From: Exiguobacterium sp. J17977 | GTDB taxonomy: Bacteria; Bacillota; Bacilli; Exiguobacteriales; Exiguobacteriaceae | DNA: 64,000 nucleotides | Reading direction: 5' to 3' | Assembly (NCBI RefSeq): GCF_018616375.1 | Contig: NZ_JAEQBB010000004.1 | Location: 248,001-312,000, forward strand | Part shown: piece after piece, positions 18,113 through 27,509 of the stretch | Position numbering within the stretch: position 1 is the stretch's first letter | How the letters are laid out: every line of letters begins with the position of its first letter | Made by a program: the position numbers and the translations under genes | The notes under the pieces: model-generated | Seen by the model: the letters and a program-made list of their open reading frames with translations, nothing else | What the model was told of the DNA's origin: nothing | The model's database searches: none

Positions 18113-19135
18113 TCACTCTTCTAATTTCGTTCGCCGTAACGCTTCAATGATTTGTCCCATCATTTGGACACCGTGTCGATAGTCCATCCGGGTCGGTCCG
18201 ATCATGGCGATTGTCCCGAACGTCTTCCCGTCGAGCGTATAGTCCGACGTGATGACGCTACAATTTTGAAGCGCGACGATGCCATTCTCGCTACCAATGC
18301 TCACATAAATTTCGCGGTTTGGCAACGATTCGAGCCAGTCGGTCAACCGTTCCTGTTCATCGATCCATTCGAGGAACGGACGCAACGTGTCGAGCGTCTG
18401 AAACTCGGGTTGGTTGAAGATGTTCTTCTTCCCCCCTAAATAAAGCGAAGCAGGATGTTGGACTTCGATGGTCGATTGAATGAGTTGCATCATGAACTCA
18501 AATTGTTCCTGGTGCGCGAGTCGAAGTTTGGCCACTTCTTCCCCGATTCGGAACTTCAGCTGACCGAGTGGAGTCCCTTTGAGACGATCGTTCAAGAAAC
18601 GAATCGTCTGTTCGACCAAGTCAGGCGCCATCGGAGAGTCGAACACGACCGTCCGATGTTCGACATGGCCTTGATCGGTCACAATCAAGACGACGCCGCG
18701 CCGTTCGTCGAGCGGCATCAAATCGATTCGGGCCAGACGATTCATCTGGCTGTTCGGACCGAGTGCCACCGTCGTATAGTTGGTCAAATCAGAGAGCAGG
18801 TCAGCGGCTTGACGGATGAGCACTTCCGACTCTTGGGCCGAAGCGCGCAGTCGTTCACCGAGACGATACGTCTCGCGCTCGTCGATGATTTTCGTCTCGA
18901 CGAGATGGTCGACATAATACCGATAGCCGATTTCGGACGGGATGCGTCCGGCCGACGTATGCGGCTTTTCAATCAAACCCATGTCTTCTAAATCGGCCAT
19001 ATCGTTGCGGATCGTCGCCGAACTGAATGATAAGTCATCCCGCTTCGATAACGTCCGCGACCCGACCGGTTGGGCCGTCTGAATATAATCATCGATGATT
19101 GCTCGTAAAATGAGCAATTGTCTCTCTGTCAGCAC
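18113..19135 (-). CDS. hrcA: Heat-inducible transcription repressor HrcA
   Basis: A 340-residue repressor of class I heat-shock genes. The N-terminal winged helix ([31 protein letters not shown], read in pieces) and the segment [31 protein letters not shown] are diagnostic, and the C-terminal GAF-like domain ends with a [11 protein letters not shown] helix. It binds the CIRCE element 37 bases upstream of its own start and so controls the whole operon through rsmE. Confidence 0.97.
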   Translation of the reverse strand: MLTERQLLILRAIIDDYIQTAQPVGSRTLSKRDDLSFSSATIRNDMADLEDMGLIEKPHTSAGRIPSEIGYRYYVDHLVETKIIDERETYRLGERLRASAQESEVLIRQAADLLSDLTNYTTVALGPNSQMNRLARIDLMPLDERRGVVLIVTDQGHVEHRTVVFDSPMAPDLVEQTIRFLNDRLKGTPLGQLKFRIGEEVAKLRLAHQEQFEFMMQLIQSTIEVQHPASLYLGGKKNIFNQPEFQTLDTLRPFLEWIDEQERLTDWLESLPNREIYVSIGSENGIVALQNCSVITSDYTLDGKTFGTIAMIGPTRMDYRHGVQMMGQIIEALRRTKLEE

Positions 19136-19171
19136 AACATCACTCCTCTCTGAAGGATTGGCCTCGCTTTA

Positions 19172-19198
19172 TTAGCACTCATATTTACTGAGTGCTAA
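19172..19198 (-). promoter_or_regulatory. CIRCE operator
   Basis: TTAGCACTC (19172-19180), nine bases, then GAGTGCTAA (19190-19198): a perfect match to the CIRCE inverted repeat bound by HrcA. It is located between the promoter and the hrcA start. Confidence 0.98.
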
Positions 19199-19209
19199 TC
19201 ACACTTCAA

Positions 19210-19237
19210 ATATTATCATGTTCTCCTCATTTGTCAA
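19210..19237 (-). promoter_or_regulatory. SigA promoter of the hrcA operon
   Basis: On the minus strand TTGACA (19237-19232), a 16-base spacer and TAATAT (19215-19210). The CIRCE element begins 11 bases downstream of the -10, so HrcA would cover the transcription start. Confidence 0.85.
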
Positions 19238-19326
19238 TTCATTCGGCTCATTTTTTCCAGTCCGTTCAAGCGTTCGGATATGCATGTTTCGTCAACATTC
19301 GGTATGATACGAAATGAGGTGATTAG

Positions 19327-19932
19327 ATGTTTACAACACAACAATTCGACGTATTCACGCAAGACGGACTCGACGCCCGGATGGCCGGGATCCGCTCCGA
19401 GATTCAACCGCTGTTCCACCGGATTTATGACGAGGTCGGTCCTCAGCTCGAAGCCGACGTCGGCATCCCGCTCTATCTGCACGTCGCCAAGCATGCCCGC
19501 CGGACGGTCAATCCGCCGAAGGACACATGGATGGCGATTTGCCATGACAAACGCGGCTATAAGAAACATCCCCATTTTCAGGTTGGGTTATTCGACGACC
19601 GCGTCTTTGTCTGGCTCGCCTTCATCTATGAGATGCCGAACAAGGAAGCAATCGGCCGCCGACTCATGGCACTCGACTTCAAATCGGATTTCCCTGACTT
19701 CCATATCGCCGGGGACCATATGAAGAAAGACGCGTTTTTAATCGAGGATGTGTCATCCGAATCGATTGAGACGATGACGGAACGCTTCGCGACCGTGAAG
19801 AAAGCTGACTTCTTAATCGGCCGCCAACTTCCGGCCGATGCGTCGATTCTTCAAAATGAAGCCGCCTTCCTGGCGCTCGTCGAGGATACGTTCAGCCGGC
19901 TCATGCCGATTTATCGTGACCTCGTGTTATAA
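19327..19932 (+). CDS. yktB: DUF1054 protein YktB
   Basis: A 201-residue soluble protein of the DUF1054 (YktB) family found in Bacilli. Recognisable blocks are GLDARMAGIRSEIQP, the basic segment AKHARRTVNPPKDTWMAI, HPHFQVGLFDDRVFVWLAFIYE and RLMPIYRDLV near the end. GAGGTG precedes the ATG. It stands alone between two divergently oriented operons. The biochemical function is not known. Confidence 0.9.
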   Translation: MFTTQQFDVFTQDGLDARMAGIRSEIQPLFHRIYDEVGPQLEADVGIPLYLHVAKHARRTVNPPKDTWMAICHDKRGYKKHPHFQVGLFDDRVFVWLAFIYEMPNKEAIGRRLMALDFKSDFPDFHIAGDHMKKDAFLIEDVSSESIETMTERFATVKKADFLIGRQLPADASILQNEAAFLALVEDTFSRLMPIYRDLVL

Positions 19933-19939
19933 CCGAAAC

Positions 19940-19971
19940 AAAGGGCGAACCCGCATTGGGTTCGCCCTTTT
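19940..19971. terminator. Bidirectional terminator yktB / hemW
   Basis: AAAGGGCGAACCC (19940-19952), a 5-base loop and GGGTTCGCCCTTTT form a stem flanked by A and T runs, serving both convergent genes. Confidence 0.92.
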
Positions 19972-19976
19972 ATCGT

Positions 19977-21143
19977 TCAGTTAGACACTTGCGCTTGCGA
20001 GTCGTTCCATTTCGCTTCACCGATGAAGGCCGCGAACGCCTCATTGGCGAGCGGGAGCCCCGACTCGGTCAAGCGGACGTGTGTCTCCGTCGTCTCAATC
20101 AACCGTTTCGCCTCGAGCTCCGACAAGACGTGCCCGAACACCGAACGCATCGACACACCATACTTCGACTCGAACGTCGCAAACGACACGCCTTGGCGCA
20201 TCCGGAGTCCGAGGAACAGCTCTTCTTCCATCTTCTCGACCGTCTCGAGCGTCGTCGTATTGCGGACCGGTAACCCCTCCGCTTTGATATAGTGCGGAAT
20301 CGGGGCGATGTTCGCCCGACGTTCCCCGTTCAAATAACTGTGCGCGCCGGCGCCGAAGCCGTAATACTCTTCGTTGCGCCAGTACACTTGGTTATGACGG
20401 CTCTCCCGTCCTTCAAGGCTATAGTTTGAAATCTCATATTGTTTCAATCCACGCCGTTCGAGCGTCTCCATCACTTTTAAATACATTGCGACTTCGATAT
20501 CTTCGCCCGGAAGGCGCAGCTTCCCTTTTCGCTCTTGAATCGCGAACACGGTGTGCGGTTCGAGAATCAACGAATAGGAGGACACGTGTTGAATCGGGAG
20601 CTGGAACGCCAAGTCGAGGTCGCGCTCAATCTGCTCGAGCGTCTGTTCCGGCAACCCGAACATCAAGTCGATTGAGATGTTATCGAATCGCTTCGCCGCT
20701 TCCGTCACGGTCGCGAACACGTCATCGGCCCGGTGTGTCCGGCCGATGCGCTCGAGTCCGCCGTCGTCGAACGTCTGGACGCCGAAACTGACGCGGTTGA
20801 CCCCGCCTTGTTTCATCGTGTCGAGCTTTTCCGCACTGACGAAGTTCGGGTTCGCCTCGACCGAGTATTCTAAATTCGGGGACGCGAGCGGGAGCAGATG
20901 ACGCGCGACCATGTCCATCAGTCGTTTCATCTGCGCCTCATTGAGCGCCGTCGGTGTCCCACCGCCGATAAAGATTGTCTCGATCGTATCGGTCGGATAT
21001 TGTTCGAGCGAGAGTTTGATTTCTCGTTCAAGTGCATCTAGATAGTCATCAACCGGTTGGTTCTTCAAGAACACCTTGTTGAAATCGCAGTAATAACAAA
21101 TATGTTCACAAAATGGAATGTGAAGATATACGGCTTTAGCCAT
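19977..21143 (-). CDS. hemW: Radical SAM heme chaperone HemW
   Basis: A 388-residue radical SAM protein with the cluster motif CEHICYYC (CX3CX2C) near the N-terminus, GGGTPTAL, SVEANP and FGVQTFDDGGLERIGRTH, plus the C-terminal HemN-type domain. HemW proteins bind heme and are related to, but distinct from, oxygen-independent coproporphyrinogen oxidase; the absence of an N-terminal extension and the position beside hrcA and lepA fit HemW. The start at 21143 is used because GGGGTGG lies just upstream; nine further in-frame codons are unlikely to be translated. Confidence 0.93.
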   Translation of the reverse strand: MAKAVYLHIPFCEHICYYCDFNKVFLKNQPVDDYLDALEREIKLSLEQYPTDTIETIFIGGGTPTALNEAQMKRLMDMVARHLLPLASPNLEYSVEANPNFVSAEKLDTMKQGGVNRVSFGVQTFDDGGLERIGRTHRADDVFATVTEAAKRFDNISIDLMFGLPEQTLEQIERDLDLAFQLPIQHVSSYSLILEPHTVFAIQERKGKLRLPGEDIEVAMYLKVMETLERRGLKQYEISNYSLEGRESRHNQVYWRNEEYYGFGAGAHSYLNGERRANIAPIPHYIKAEGLPVRNTTTLETVEKMEEELFLGLRMRQGVSFATFESKYGVSMRSVFGHVLSELEAKRLIETTETHVRLTESGLPLANEAFAAFIGEAKWNDSQAQVSN

Positions 21144-21208
21144 GGCGGCCACCCCTTTCTTCTCTTCCATTTATAACGCTTTTCACGTCGTGACGCCACT
21201 CTGCACGT

Positions 21209-22393
21209 TCAATCGAACCGATGAATGAACAGACCGCTCTTCAATTTCGGTTCGAACCACGTCGATTTCGGCGGCATTTGACCGCTCTCATCGGCGACGC
21301 GCATCAGCTCTTCCATCGCCGTGGCGTGGCACGTCAACACGACGACGTCATCACGTTCAGCCAAGTCGGCAAGACGTGTCGGCGCGTCCTTGCCACCGAT
21401 GAAATCGATTCGATGATCAGTGCGAACGTCCGTGACGTGAAAATATGGTTCGAGCACATCCCGTTGCAACGTCGCGACATCGAGTACCGTCGTCGTCTGT
21501 CGTTTTTTGAGCACGTGATGTTCACCGCGATACGACAAGCCGAACGTGCCTCGTTCATTCGGCACTTGCAACTCAGCCACTGGTTCGATGTCATATGAGA
21601 AAGCGAGACCATCGAGTAGCGCCATCACTTCTTCCGGGGCCACTTGATTCAAAATCCGGTGATACGGCAAAATCGTCAGCTCATCGCTCGGGAACAAGAC
21701 ACCGAGGAAGTGGTCCCGCTCTTGTTTCGATTCCCCTTCATGAATCGGGCTACGCGCGACGACGGCTGCGGCCTTGGCCCGATGATGCCCGTCGGCGATG
21801 TAGATGGCCGGGATGCTGGCCCCTAGCATGATGACGCGTGCTTGATGCTTGGACGGCACGGCATAACCTTCATGGACGACACCTTGACTGTCTGTGAAGG
21901 CGAACAACGCCTCTCCTGTCGTCGCGTCGTCCAAGATGCGACGCAATCCCTCGTCCGGCGCGTGGCTCATCAAAATCGGGCCGGTGTGCGCTTTCGTCGC
22001 TGCTACGTGCTCGACGCGTTCGCGTTCTTTCACGGCACGGGTGTGCTCATGAATCTTGATGCGACCGGCCTCATAATCGGTCACCGAGAATGTGGCGACG
22101 AGCCCTGTCTGGACACGCCCTTGATCGGTGAGCCGATACACGTAAAACCCGTGGGTCCGTTCGGTCAACTCGCTCTCGTAAAGCCGTTCGAGCTCATGTC
22201 GGGCCCGTTGTCCCCACGCCTCGAGCGGCATGTCCGCCGCGAACACTTCTGGTTTATCGACCGCAAGGAACGAGTCGGGACGCAGTTCGACGTCCTCACG
22301 TGCTTGTTCGATGCTGACGATATCGTACGGGTCGGCGGCGACGTTCTCGGGATGGGTGGGCATGTATGGGGCAAACGGTTTGAATACGACCAT
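21209..22393 (-). CDS. DUF1015 protein in a serine-biosynthesis operon
   Basis: A 394-residue protein of the DUF1015 family, with the N-terminal PFAPYMP segment, AADPYDI, KIHEHTRAVKERERVEH and the motif YIADGHHRAKAA. Members commonly lie next to serA and serC in Firmicutes, as here: it starts 12 bases after serA. More recent annotation links the family to serine kinase-like (SbnI-related) activity, which would fit, but this cannot be shown from sequence alone. The ATG at 22393 has AAGGAGG at correct spacing; the ATG two codons earlier is too close to it. Confidence 0.82.
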   Translation of the reverse strand: MVVFKPFAPYMPTHPENVAADPYDIVSIEQAREDVELRPDSFLAVDKPEVFAADMPLEAWGQRARHELERLYESELTERTHGFYVYRLTDQGRVQTGLVATFSVTDYEAGRIKIHEHTRAVKERERVEHVAATKAHTGPILMSHAPDEGLRRILDDATTGEALFAFTDSQGVVHEGYAVPSKHQARVIMLGASIPAIYIADGHHRAKAAAVVARSPIHEGESKQERDHFLGVLFPSDELTILPYHRILNQVAPEEVMALLDGLAFSYDIEPVAELQVPNERGTFGLSYRGEHHVLKKRQTTTVLDVATLQRDVLEPYFHVTDVRTDHRIDFIGGKDAPTRLADLAERDDVVVLTCHATAMEELMRVADESGQMPPKSTWFEPKLKSGLFIHRFD

Positions 22394-22405
22394 GATCATT
22401 CCTCC

Positions 22406-23569
22406 TTAAAATTCGCGGACGCGCATGACGCCCTCGATGTCGTACAGGGCGTGCACAGATAGCGTCTCATGTTTATGGTTGTCGATGTCAATCAACGTAT
22501 AGGCCACGTCGTTGCGGCTCCGGTTGACCATGTTGTCGATATTGATTCCGTTCTCGGCGAGCCGGCTCGCGATTTGACCGACCATGTTCGGTACGTTCAA
22601 ATGGAGCACGGCCAAACGCCGCTTGCCGACGTAAGGGAGTTCCGTGTTCGGGAAATTGGCCGAGTTTCGGATACTACCGGTCTCGAGATACAGTTTGAGC
22701 GTATCGACGGCTTGAATCGCACAGTTCACCTCAGACTCGTGAGTCGAGGCGCCGAGGTGCGGGAACGCGACGACTTGCGGATGTCCGAGTAGCGTTTGTT
22801 TCGGGAAGTCGGTGATGTAGGTCGCCACGTTATCATCGAGCGCTTCTAACAAATCGGCGTCATTCACGAGTTCACCCCGAGCGAAATTCAAAACGGTGGC
22901 GCCCGGTTTCATCTGCTTGAACCACGTCGCATCAATCATGTGGCGCGTGTCATCCGTGAGCGGCATATGAATCGTCAGGATGTCGACGTCGGCGAGCAAC
23001 TCACTCAACTGCTTCGCCCGTTTCACTTGTTGGGAGATATTCCAGGCCCCATCGACCGATAAGTGCGGGTCGTACCCGATGACGTCGATGCCGAGATGAA
23101 GCAAATCGTTCGCGAGCGATGCCCCGATCGCACCGAGACCGACAATGCCGACTCGCTTGCCTCGCAATTCGGACCCGACGAAGCGCCGTTTCTGTTGCTC
23201 CATCGCTTCTTCGAGCGACGTCTGATCGGCAAACGTGTGGTCGTTGACCCAGTTCACCCCTTCTAAAATCGGACGGACCGATAATAGCATGCTGGCGAGC
23301 ACGAGTTCTTTGACCGCGTTCGCATTCGCACCCGGCGTATGGAACACGACGACCCCTTGACGGGCGAGCCGGTCGAGCGGAATATTGTTCACACCGGCAC
23401 CGGCCCGGGCGATGGCGAGCAAGTAAGGCGGGATATCCGCCTGATGGACGTCATGGCTCCGAATGACCCAGGCGTCGGCTTGTTCGGCGTCATTAACGGC
23501 ATACTCGCTCGGCTCGAAACGCCGTAACCCGTCTTCTGCGATTTGATTATACGTTTTTATATGAAACAT
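22406..23569 (-). CDS. serA: D-3-phosphoglycerate dehydrogenase (short form, ACT domain)
   Basis: A 387-residue enzyme making 3-phosphohydroxypyruvate in serine synthesis. It has the NAD Rossmann motif RVGIVGLGAIGASLAN, the catalytic arginine segment LNFARGEL, an acid in the later DFPKQTLL region, a histidine in FPHLGASTHESE, and a C-terminal ACT domain (LHLNVPNMVGQIASRLAENGINI) that may bind serine. It overlaps serC by 23 bases. The ATG at 23569 follows AGGAGGG; an upstream in-frame start lies inside serC and lacks a ribosome site. Confidence 0.93.
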   Translation of the reverse strand: MFHIKTYNQIAEDGLRRFEPSEYAVNDAEQADAWVIRSHDVHQADIPPYLLAIARAGAGVNNIPLDRLARQGVVVFHTPGANANAVKELVLASMLLSVRPILEGVNWVNDHTFADQTSLEEAMEQQKRRFVGSELRGKRVGIVGLGAIGASLANDLLHLGIDVIGYDPHLSVDGAWNISQQVKRAKQLSELLADVDILTIHMPLTDDTRHMIDATWFKQMKPGATVLNFARGELVNDADLLEALDDNVATYITDFPKQTLLGHPQVVAFPHLGASTHESEVNCAIQAVDTLKLYLETGSIRNSANFPNTELPYVGKRRLAVLHLNVPNMVGQIASRLAENGINIDNMVNRSRNDVAYTLIDIDNHKHETLSVHALYDIEGVMRVREF

Positions 23570-24617
23570 CTTTTCCCTCCTGTTCAAACTCATGCATCAC
23601 ATCGATGAGACGCTTCACGCCTTTGAGCGGCATCGCGTTGTATAGACTGGCTCGCAGGCCGCCGACAGAACGATGACCCCCGAGCTCGATTAACCCGCGT
23701 GTCTCGGCGAATCGTTGAAACGCCCGGTCCGTCTCGGCATCCCCTGTCGTGAACGGAATGTTCGTCAGCGACCGTTGCTTGCCCGAGACGACAGCATGAA
23801 ACAAAGGCGATGCATCCAAGGCGTCATACAACAGCCCACTCTTCTCGACGTTGCGCCGTTCCATCGCCTCGACCCCGCCTTCTCCCTCGACCCAGGCGAG
23901 CACGCGCTCGGCGACGTACAGACTGAACGTCGATGGGGTGTTGAGCAGCGTATCGACATGTTTGCTGTAAGCAAGGTATGACGGCAAATCACGGTCGACA
24001 ATCAACGCGCGACGGATGATGATGAGCGTCAATCCCGCCGGTCCAATATTTTTTTGGGCACCGGCGTATAACAGGCCATAGCGTTTGACGTCAATCGCTT
24101 CCGCCAAGATGTTCGACGAGACGTCGGCGACGAGCGGGACGTCCGTGTCTGGGAGCTCCGTATAACGCGTCCCTTCAATCGTGTTGTTCAACGTCACATG
24201 GAGATAATCGGCGTCCGTAATCGTCTCCGGCCATGCAGGAAGCTCACGATACTTGACCGCTGCCGAACTGCCGGCGACGACGACCTCACCGAAGTGTTTC
24301 GCGTCAGCGATCGCCTTCTTCGACCAAATCCCGCTGTCGAGATAGGCGAAGCGGCCGGTCTCGCGCAGATTCATCGGCACCATCGAGAATTGCAACGTGG
24401 CCCCGCCTTGAAGAAACAGGACGGCATAGTCATCAGGAATATCCATCAATCGACGTAATCGCGCCTCGAGCTGCTCGACGATTGTGGCGAACGTGTCGGA
24501 ACGATGACTCATCTCGACAATGGACATCCCTTGTTTATAGGAAAGAAACTCGGCTTGCACTTCACGTAAGACCGGTTCCGGCAAGACGCCCGGCCCGGCT
24601 GAAAAATTATAGACCAC
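23547..24617 (-). CDS. serC: Phosphoserine aminotransferase
   Basis: A class V aminotransferase converting 3-phosphohydroxypyruvate to phosphoserine. The protein begins YNFSAGPGVLP. Motifs are EMSHRS, LFLQGGATLQF and the PLP lysine K189 in GAQKNIGPAG, with the phosphate-binding RASLYNAMP at the C-terminus. The GTG at 24617 is chosen because GGAGGA lies 6 bases before it; the GTG at 24623 directly abuts the ribosome site. First gene of serC-serA-DUF1015. No phosphoserine phosphatase gene is in the window. Confidence 0.94.
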   Translation of the reverse strand: MVYNFSAGPGVLPEPVLREVQAEFLSYKQGMSIVEMSHRSDTFATIVEQLEARLRRLMDIPDDYAVLFLQGGATLQFSMVPMNLRETGRFAYLDSGIWSKKAIADAKHFGEVVVAGSSAAVKYRELPAWPETITDADYLHVTLNNTIEGTRYTELPDTDVPLVADVSSNILAEAIDVKRYGLLYAGAQKNIGPAGLTLIIIRRALIVDRDLPSYLAYSKHVDTLLNTPSTFSLYVAERVLAWVEGEGGVEAMERRNVEKSGLLYDALDASPLFHAVVSGKQRSLTNIPFTTGDAETDRAFQRFAETRGLIELGGHRSVGGLRASLYNAMPLKGVKRLIDVMHEFEQEGKDVSYKNV

Positions 24618-24695
24618 CGCCACTCCTCCTCTTCCTCTATATATCTGTAAGTACGTACTATTCCGTGCCCGACCTACCGAATCCTGCCAAATGAC

Positions 24696-24725
24696 AAAAA
24701 TCGCCCTTATCCGGAGATAAGGGCG
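24696..24725 (-). terminator. Terminator of lepA, read on the minus strand
   Basis: CGCCCTTAT and ATAAGGGCG form a stem followed on the minus strand by TTTTTGTC. It lies 5 bases after the lepA stop and upstream of serC. Confidence 0.9.
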
Positions 24726-24730
24726 AACGA

Positions 24731-26554
24731 TTATTCTTCGTCCATCGACAAGACGGACATGAACGCTTCTTGCGGCACTTCGACGGAACCAACCATCTTC
24801 ATGCGCTTTTTACCTTCTTTTTGCTTCTCGAGCAATTTACGTTTCCGCGAGATGTCACCGCCGTAACATTTGGCGAGGACGTTCTTACGGAGTGCCTTAA
24901 TTGTCGACCGGGCCACAATCTTCGTTCCGACCGCTGCTTGAATCGGCACTTCGAACTGCATCCGCGGGATGAGTGCTTTCAGCTTCTCGACGATGACTTT
25001 CCCACGTTCGTAGGCGAAATCACGGTGTACGATGAAGCTCAAGGCATCGACGAGCTCGTTGTTGAGGAGGATATCCATCTTGACGAGTCGCGACGGACGA
25101 TAACCGATCAAGTCGTAATCGAGTGACGCATACCCTTTCGTGCTCGACTTCAACTGATCGAAGAAGTCGTAGACGATCTCACTGAGCGGGATGTCGTACG
25201 TGATTTTGACGCGGGTCGTGTCGATATATTGCATATCGATGAAGCTGCCGCGTTTCTTCTGACAGAGCTCCATGATGGCACCGACATAATCGTTCGGTGT
25301 CATGATGGCCGCTTTGACGTATGGCTCTTCAATCGATTCAACTTTTTGCTGTTCTGGCATCTTCGACGGGTTATCGACGTGGACAACCTCGCCAGCCGTC
25401 GTCGTGACGTGATAGATGACCGACGGAGCCGTCGTAATCAAATCGATGCCGAATTCGCGTTCGATTCGCTCTTGAATGATCTCCATATGGAGCATGCCGA
25501 GGAATCCGCTGCGGAATCCGAAGCCGAGCGCCTGTGACGTCTCCGGCTCGAACTCGAGCGCCGCATCCGACAACTGAAGCCGTTCAAGCGCTTCACGCAA
25601 ATCGTTGTACTTCGCCGCGTCAATCGGATAGAGGCCGCAGTACACCATCGGGTTCATCTTCCGATAACCCGGAAGCTGTTCCGTCGACGGGTTTTTGGCG
25701 AGGGTGATCGTGTCACCGACACGAACGTCGCCGACGGTTTTAATCGATGCCGAAAGCGTCCCAACGTCCCCGACATTCAATTCTTTCACCGATAACGGTT
25801 TTGGTGTCGAGACGCCAAGGTCCGTGACTTCGAACGATTTACCCGTCGACATCATTTGTACCTTGTCTCCGACTTTGACCGACCCGTTGACGATTCGAAT
25901 CGAAGCGACGACGCCGCGATAGGCGTCATAATACGAGTCGAAAATCAACGCCTGAAGCGGCGCTGACGGATCTCCCGTCGGTGCCGGGACGAGCTCGACG
26001 ATCTGTTCGAGAATCTCTTCAATCCCGATGCCCGCTTTGGCCGAAGCCGGTACGGCATCACTCGCATCCAAACCGATAACGTCCTCAATCTCTTGACGGA
26101 CGCGTTCGACGTCCGCAGACGGCAAATCGATTTTGTTGATGACCGGGATGATTTCCAAATCGTTATCGAGTGCGAGATAAACGTTCGCGAGCGTCTGGGC
26201 TTCAATCCCTTGTGCCGCATCGACAACGAGGACAGCCCCTTCACATGCTGCGAGTGAACGTGACACTTCATACGTGAAGTCGACGTGTCCCGGTGTATCG
26301 ATCAAGTGAAGGATGTACTCTTCTCCGTCTTTTGCGGTATAGTTCAATTTAACGGCGTTCAACTTGATGGTAATCCCACGTTCCCGTTCGAGATCCATCG
26401 CATCAAGCGTCTGTTCTTTCATTTCACGCGCCGTGAGCGCACCTGTTCTCTCGAGAATCCGGTCAGCGAGCGTCGACTTCCCATGATCGATGTGGGCGAT
26501 GATGGAAAAGTTCCGAATCTTCTTCTGACGATTCTCTAATTCTTGTTTGTTCAT
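24731..26554 (-). CDS. lepA: Elongation factor 4 (LepA)
   Basis: A 607-residue translational GTPase with G1 [14 protein letters not shown]3 DTPGHVDF, G4 NKIDLP, then EF-G-like domains and the LepA-specific C-terminal domain ending in [18 protein letters not shown]4 acts on stalled or mispositioned ribosomes. The ATG at 26554 is preceded by AGGTGA at 8 bases; a GTG four codons upstream is also open. In B. subtilis gpr and spoIIP lie between rpsT and lepA; here nothing separates them. Confidence 0.97.
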   Translation of the reverse strand: MNKQELENRQKKIRNFSIIAHIDHGKSTLADRILERTGALTAREMKEQTLDAMDLERERGITIKLNAVKLNYTAKDGEEYILHLIDTPGHVDFTYEVSRSLAACEGAVLVVDAAQGIEAQTLANVYLALDNDLEIIPVINKIDLPSADVERVRQEIEDVIGLDASDAVPASAKAGIGIEEILEQIVELVPAPTGDPSAPLQALIFDSYYDAYRGVVASIRIVNGSVKVGDKVQMMSTGKSFEVTDLGVSTPKPLSVKELNVGDVGTLSASIKTVGDVRVGDTITLAKNPSTEQLPGYRKMNPMVYCGLYPIDAAKYNDLREALERLQLSDAALEFEPETSQALGFGFRSGFLGMLHMEIIQERIEREFGIDLITTAPSVIYHVTTTAGEVVHVDNPSKMPEQQKVESIEEPYVKAAIMTPNDYVGAIMELCQKKRGSFIDMQYIDTTRVKITYDIPLSEIVYDFFDQLKSSTKGYASLDYDLIGYRPSRLVKMDILLNNELVDALSFIVHRDFAYERGKVIVEKLKALIPRMQFEVPIQAAVGTKIVARSTIKALRKNVLAKCYGGDISRKRKLLEKQKEGKKRMKMVGSVEVPQEAFMSVLSMDEE

Positions 26555-26591
26555 ATATGGGTTCACCTATCCTTCTCATGCATACCGTGTC

Positions 26592-26600
26592 ATTATATCA
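26592..26600 (-). promoter_or_regulatory. Extended -10 promoter of lepA
   Basis: On the minus strand TGATATAAT gives a consensus TATAAT with the TG of an extended -10. The -35 region (TACACA-like) is poor, as expected for this class. Confidence 0.6.
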
Positions 26601-26671
26601 AAATCCTAAGTTAATGTGTACGACCTACTTCAACAATACCACATATAGTTTTCAGAATAATCATCAAGTGG

Positions 26672-26700
26672 TTGCTTTTCGAATAAGCGTTTGCTACAAT
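26672..26700 (+). promoter_or_regulatory. SigA promoter of rpsT
   Basis: TTGCTT (26672-26677), a 17-base spacer and TACAAT (26695-26700), followed by a leader of about 65 bases ending in AGGGGGTGA before the rpsT ATG. Confidence 0.8.
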
Positions 26701-26774
26701 TGTGCTTGTTCTGTTGAATGATTACTTGAAGTAATAAGAACATACACTTTCTTGTTTCAGGGGGTGACAAAACA

Positions 26775-27035
26775 ATGGCAAACATCAAATCAGCAATCAA
26801 ACGTGCAAAAACTTCTGAAAAGCGTCGCGTCGCGAACTCGCAAGAGAAAGCAGCAATGCGTACAGCAGTGAAACGTGTTGACGCTCTCGTACTCGAAGGA
26901 AACAAAGAAGCTGCTCAAGAAGCTTTCGTCCTCGCTACGAAGAAAATCGACAAAGCTGCAGCAAAAGGTCTTATCCACCAAAACAAAGCTGGCCGTGACA
27001 AATCACGTCTTGCAGCTCGCATCGCAGCTCTCTAA
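26775..27035 (+). CDS. rpsT: Ribosomal protein bS20
   Basis: An 86-residue basic, alanine-rich helical protein beginning [17 protein letters not shown] and ending [19 protein letters not shown], both typical of S20. It binds 16S rRNA in the 30S body. Opposite in strand to lepA and holA, the same arrangement as in B. subtilis. Confidence 0.97.
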   Translation: MANIKSAIKRAKTSEKRRVANSQEKAAMRTAVKRVDALVLEGNKEAAQEAFVLATKKIDKAAAKGLIHQNKAGRDKSRLAARIAAL

Positions 27036-27051
27036 TTAGAGACTAAAACGA

Positions 27052-27085
27052 AACAGCCGCCTCCATTAGGAGCCGGCTGTTTTTT
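27052..27085. terminator. Terminator of rpsT (overlaps the GNAT gene end)
   Basis: ACAGCCG pairs with CGGCTGT around a loop holding CCTCC/GGAG pairing, followed by six T on the plus strand. The last codons of the convergent GNAT gene run into its 3' arm. Confidence 0.85.
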
Positions 27086-27500
27086 GGGTTCGCATGACAT
27101 AATGGGTCCCGATTTCAGGAATCTCGAACGGTTCGCCCACGACGACGAGCCCGTTCCGCTCATAAAAACGGACTGCCACTTCTCGGGCGTTGCACCACCA
27201 CGACTCATTGACCGCTTCATGCAACGCCTGTAAAAACGACGAGCCAATCCCTTGACCAGCAGATGTCGGGTCAGTCGCCATCCCTCTGAGTTGGTAAGGC
27301 ACCGTCTGATCATCGAAGTCACGCCCCACTTCCATCACGGTCGCGATGGACACGACACGTCCATCTTCGACCCAGGCGAAGTGACGCGTCGTCTCCGCGT
27401 CATCCCCTTCAAAATAACACGTCTCCACCGGCAAACCGGGCCGCAACACTTCATGCCGAAGCGGAATCACCGCTTCTAACCCTACTTCCTGTAACCCCAT
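27066..27500 (-). CDS. GNAT-family N-acetyltransferase
   Basis: A 144-residue GNAT protein with the acetyl-CoA segment QLRGMATDPTSAGQGIGSSFLQALHE (read as LRGMATDP and Q/RxxGxG/A) and the C-terminal NAREVAVRFYERNGLVVVGEPFEIPEIGTHYVMR pattern in which aromatic residues line the acceptor site. The substrate cannot be told from the sequence. GAGGTGAGG precedes the start; the gene lies 9 bases after holA and may be cotranscribed with it. Confidence 0.85.
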   Translation of the reverse strand: MGLQEVGLEAVIPLRHEVLRPGLPVETCYFEGDDAETTRHFAWVEDGRVVSIATVMEVGRDFDDQTVPYQLRGMATDPTSAGQGIGSSFLQALHEAVNESWWCNAREVAVRFYERNGLVVVGEPFEIPEIGTHYVMRTQKTAGS

Positions 27501-27509
27501 GTCCTCACC

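Noticed and set aside
18061-18120. Longer GrpE starting within the end of hrcA
   Set aside because: The upstream ATG has no ribosome site, while AAGGAG is correctly spaced before the ATG at 18095.
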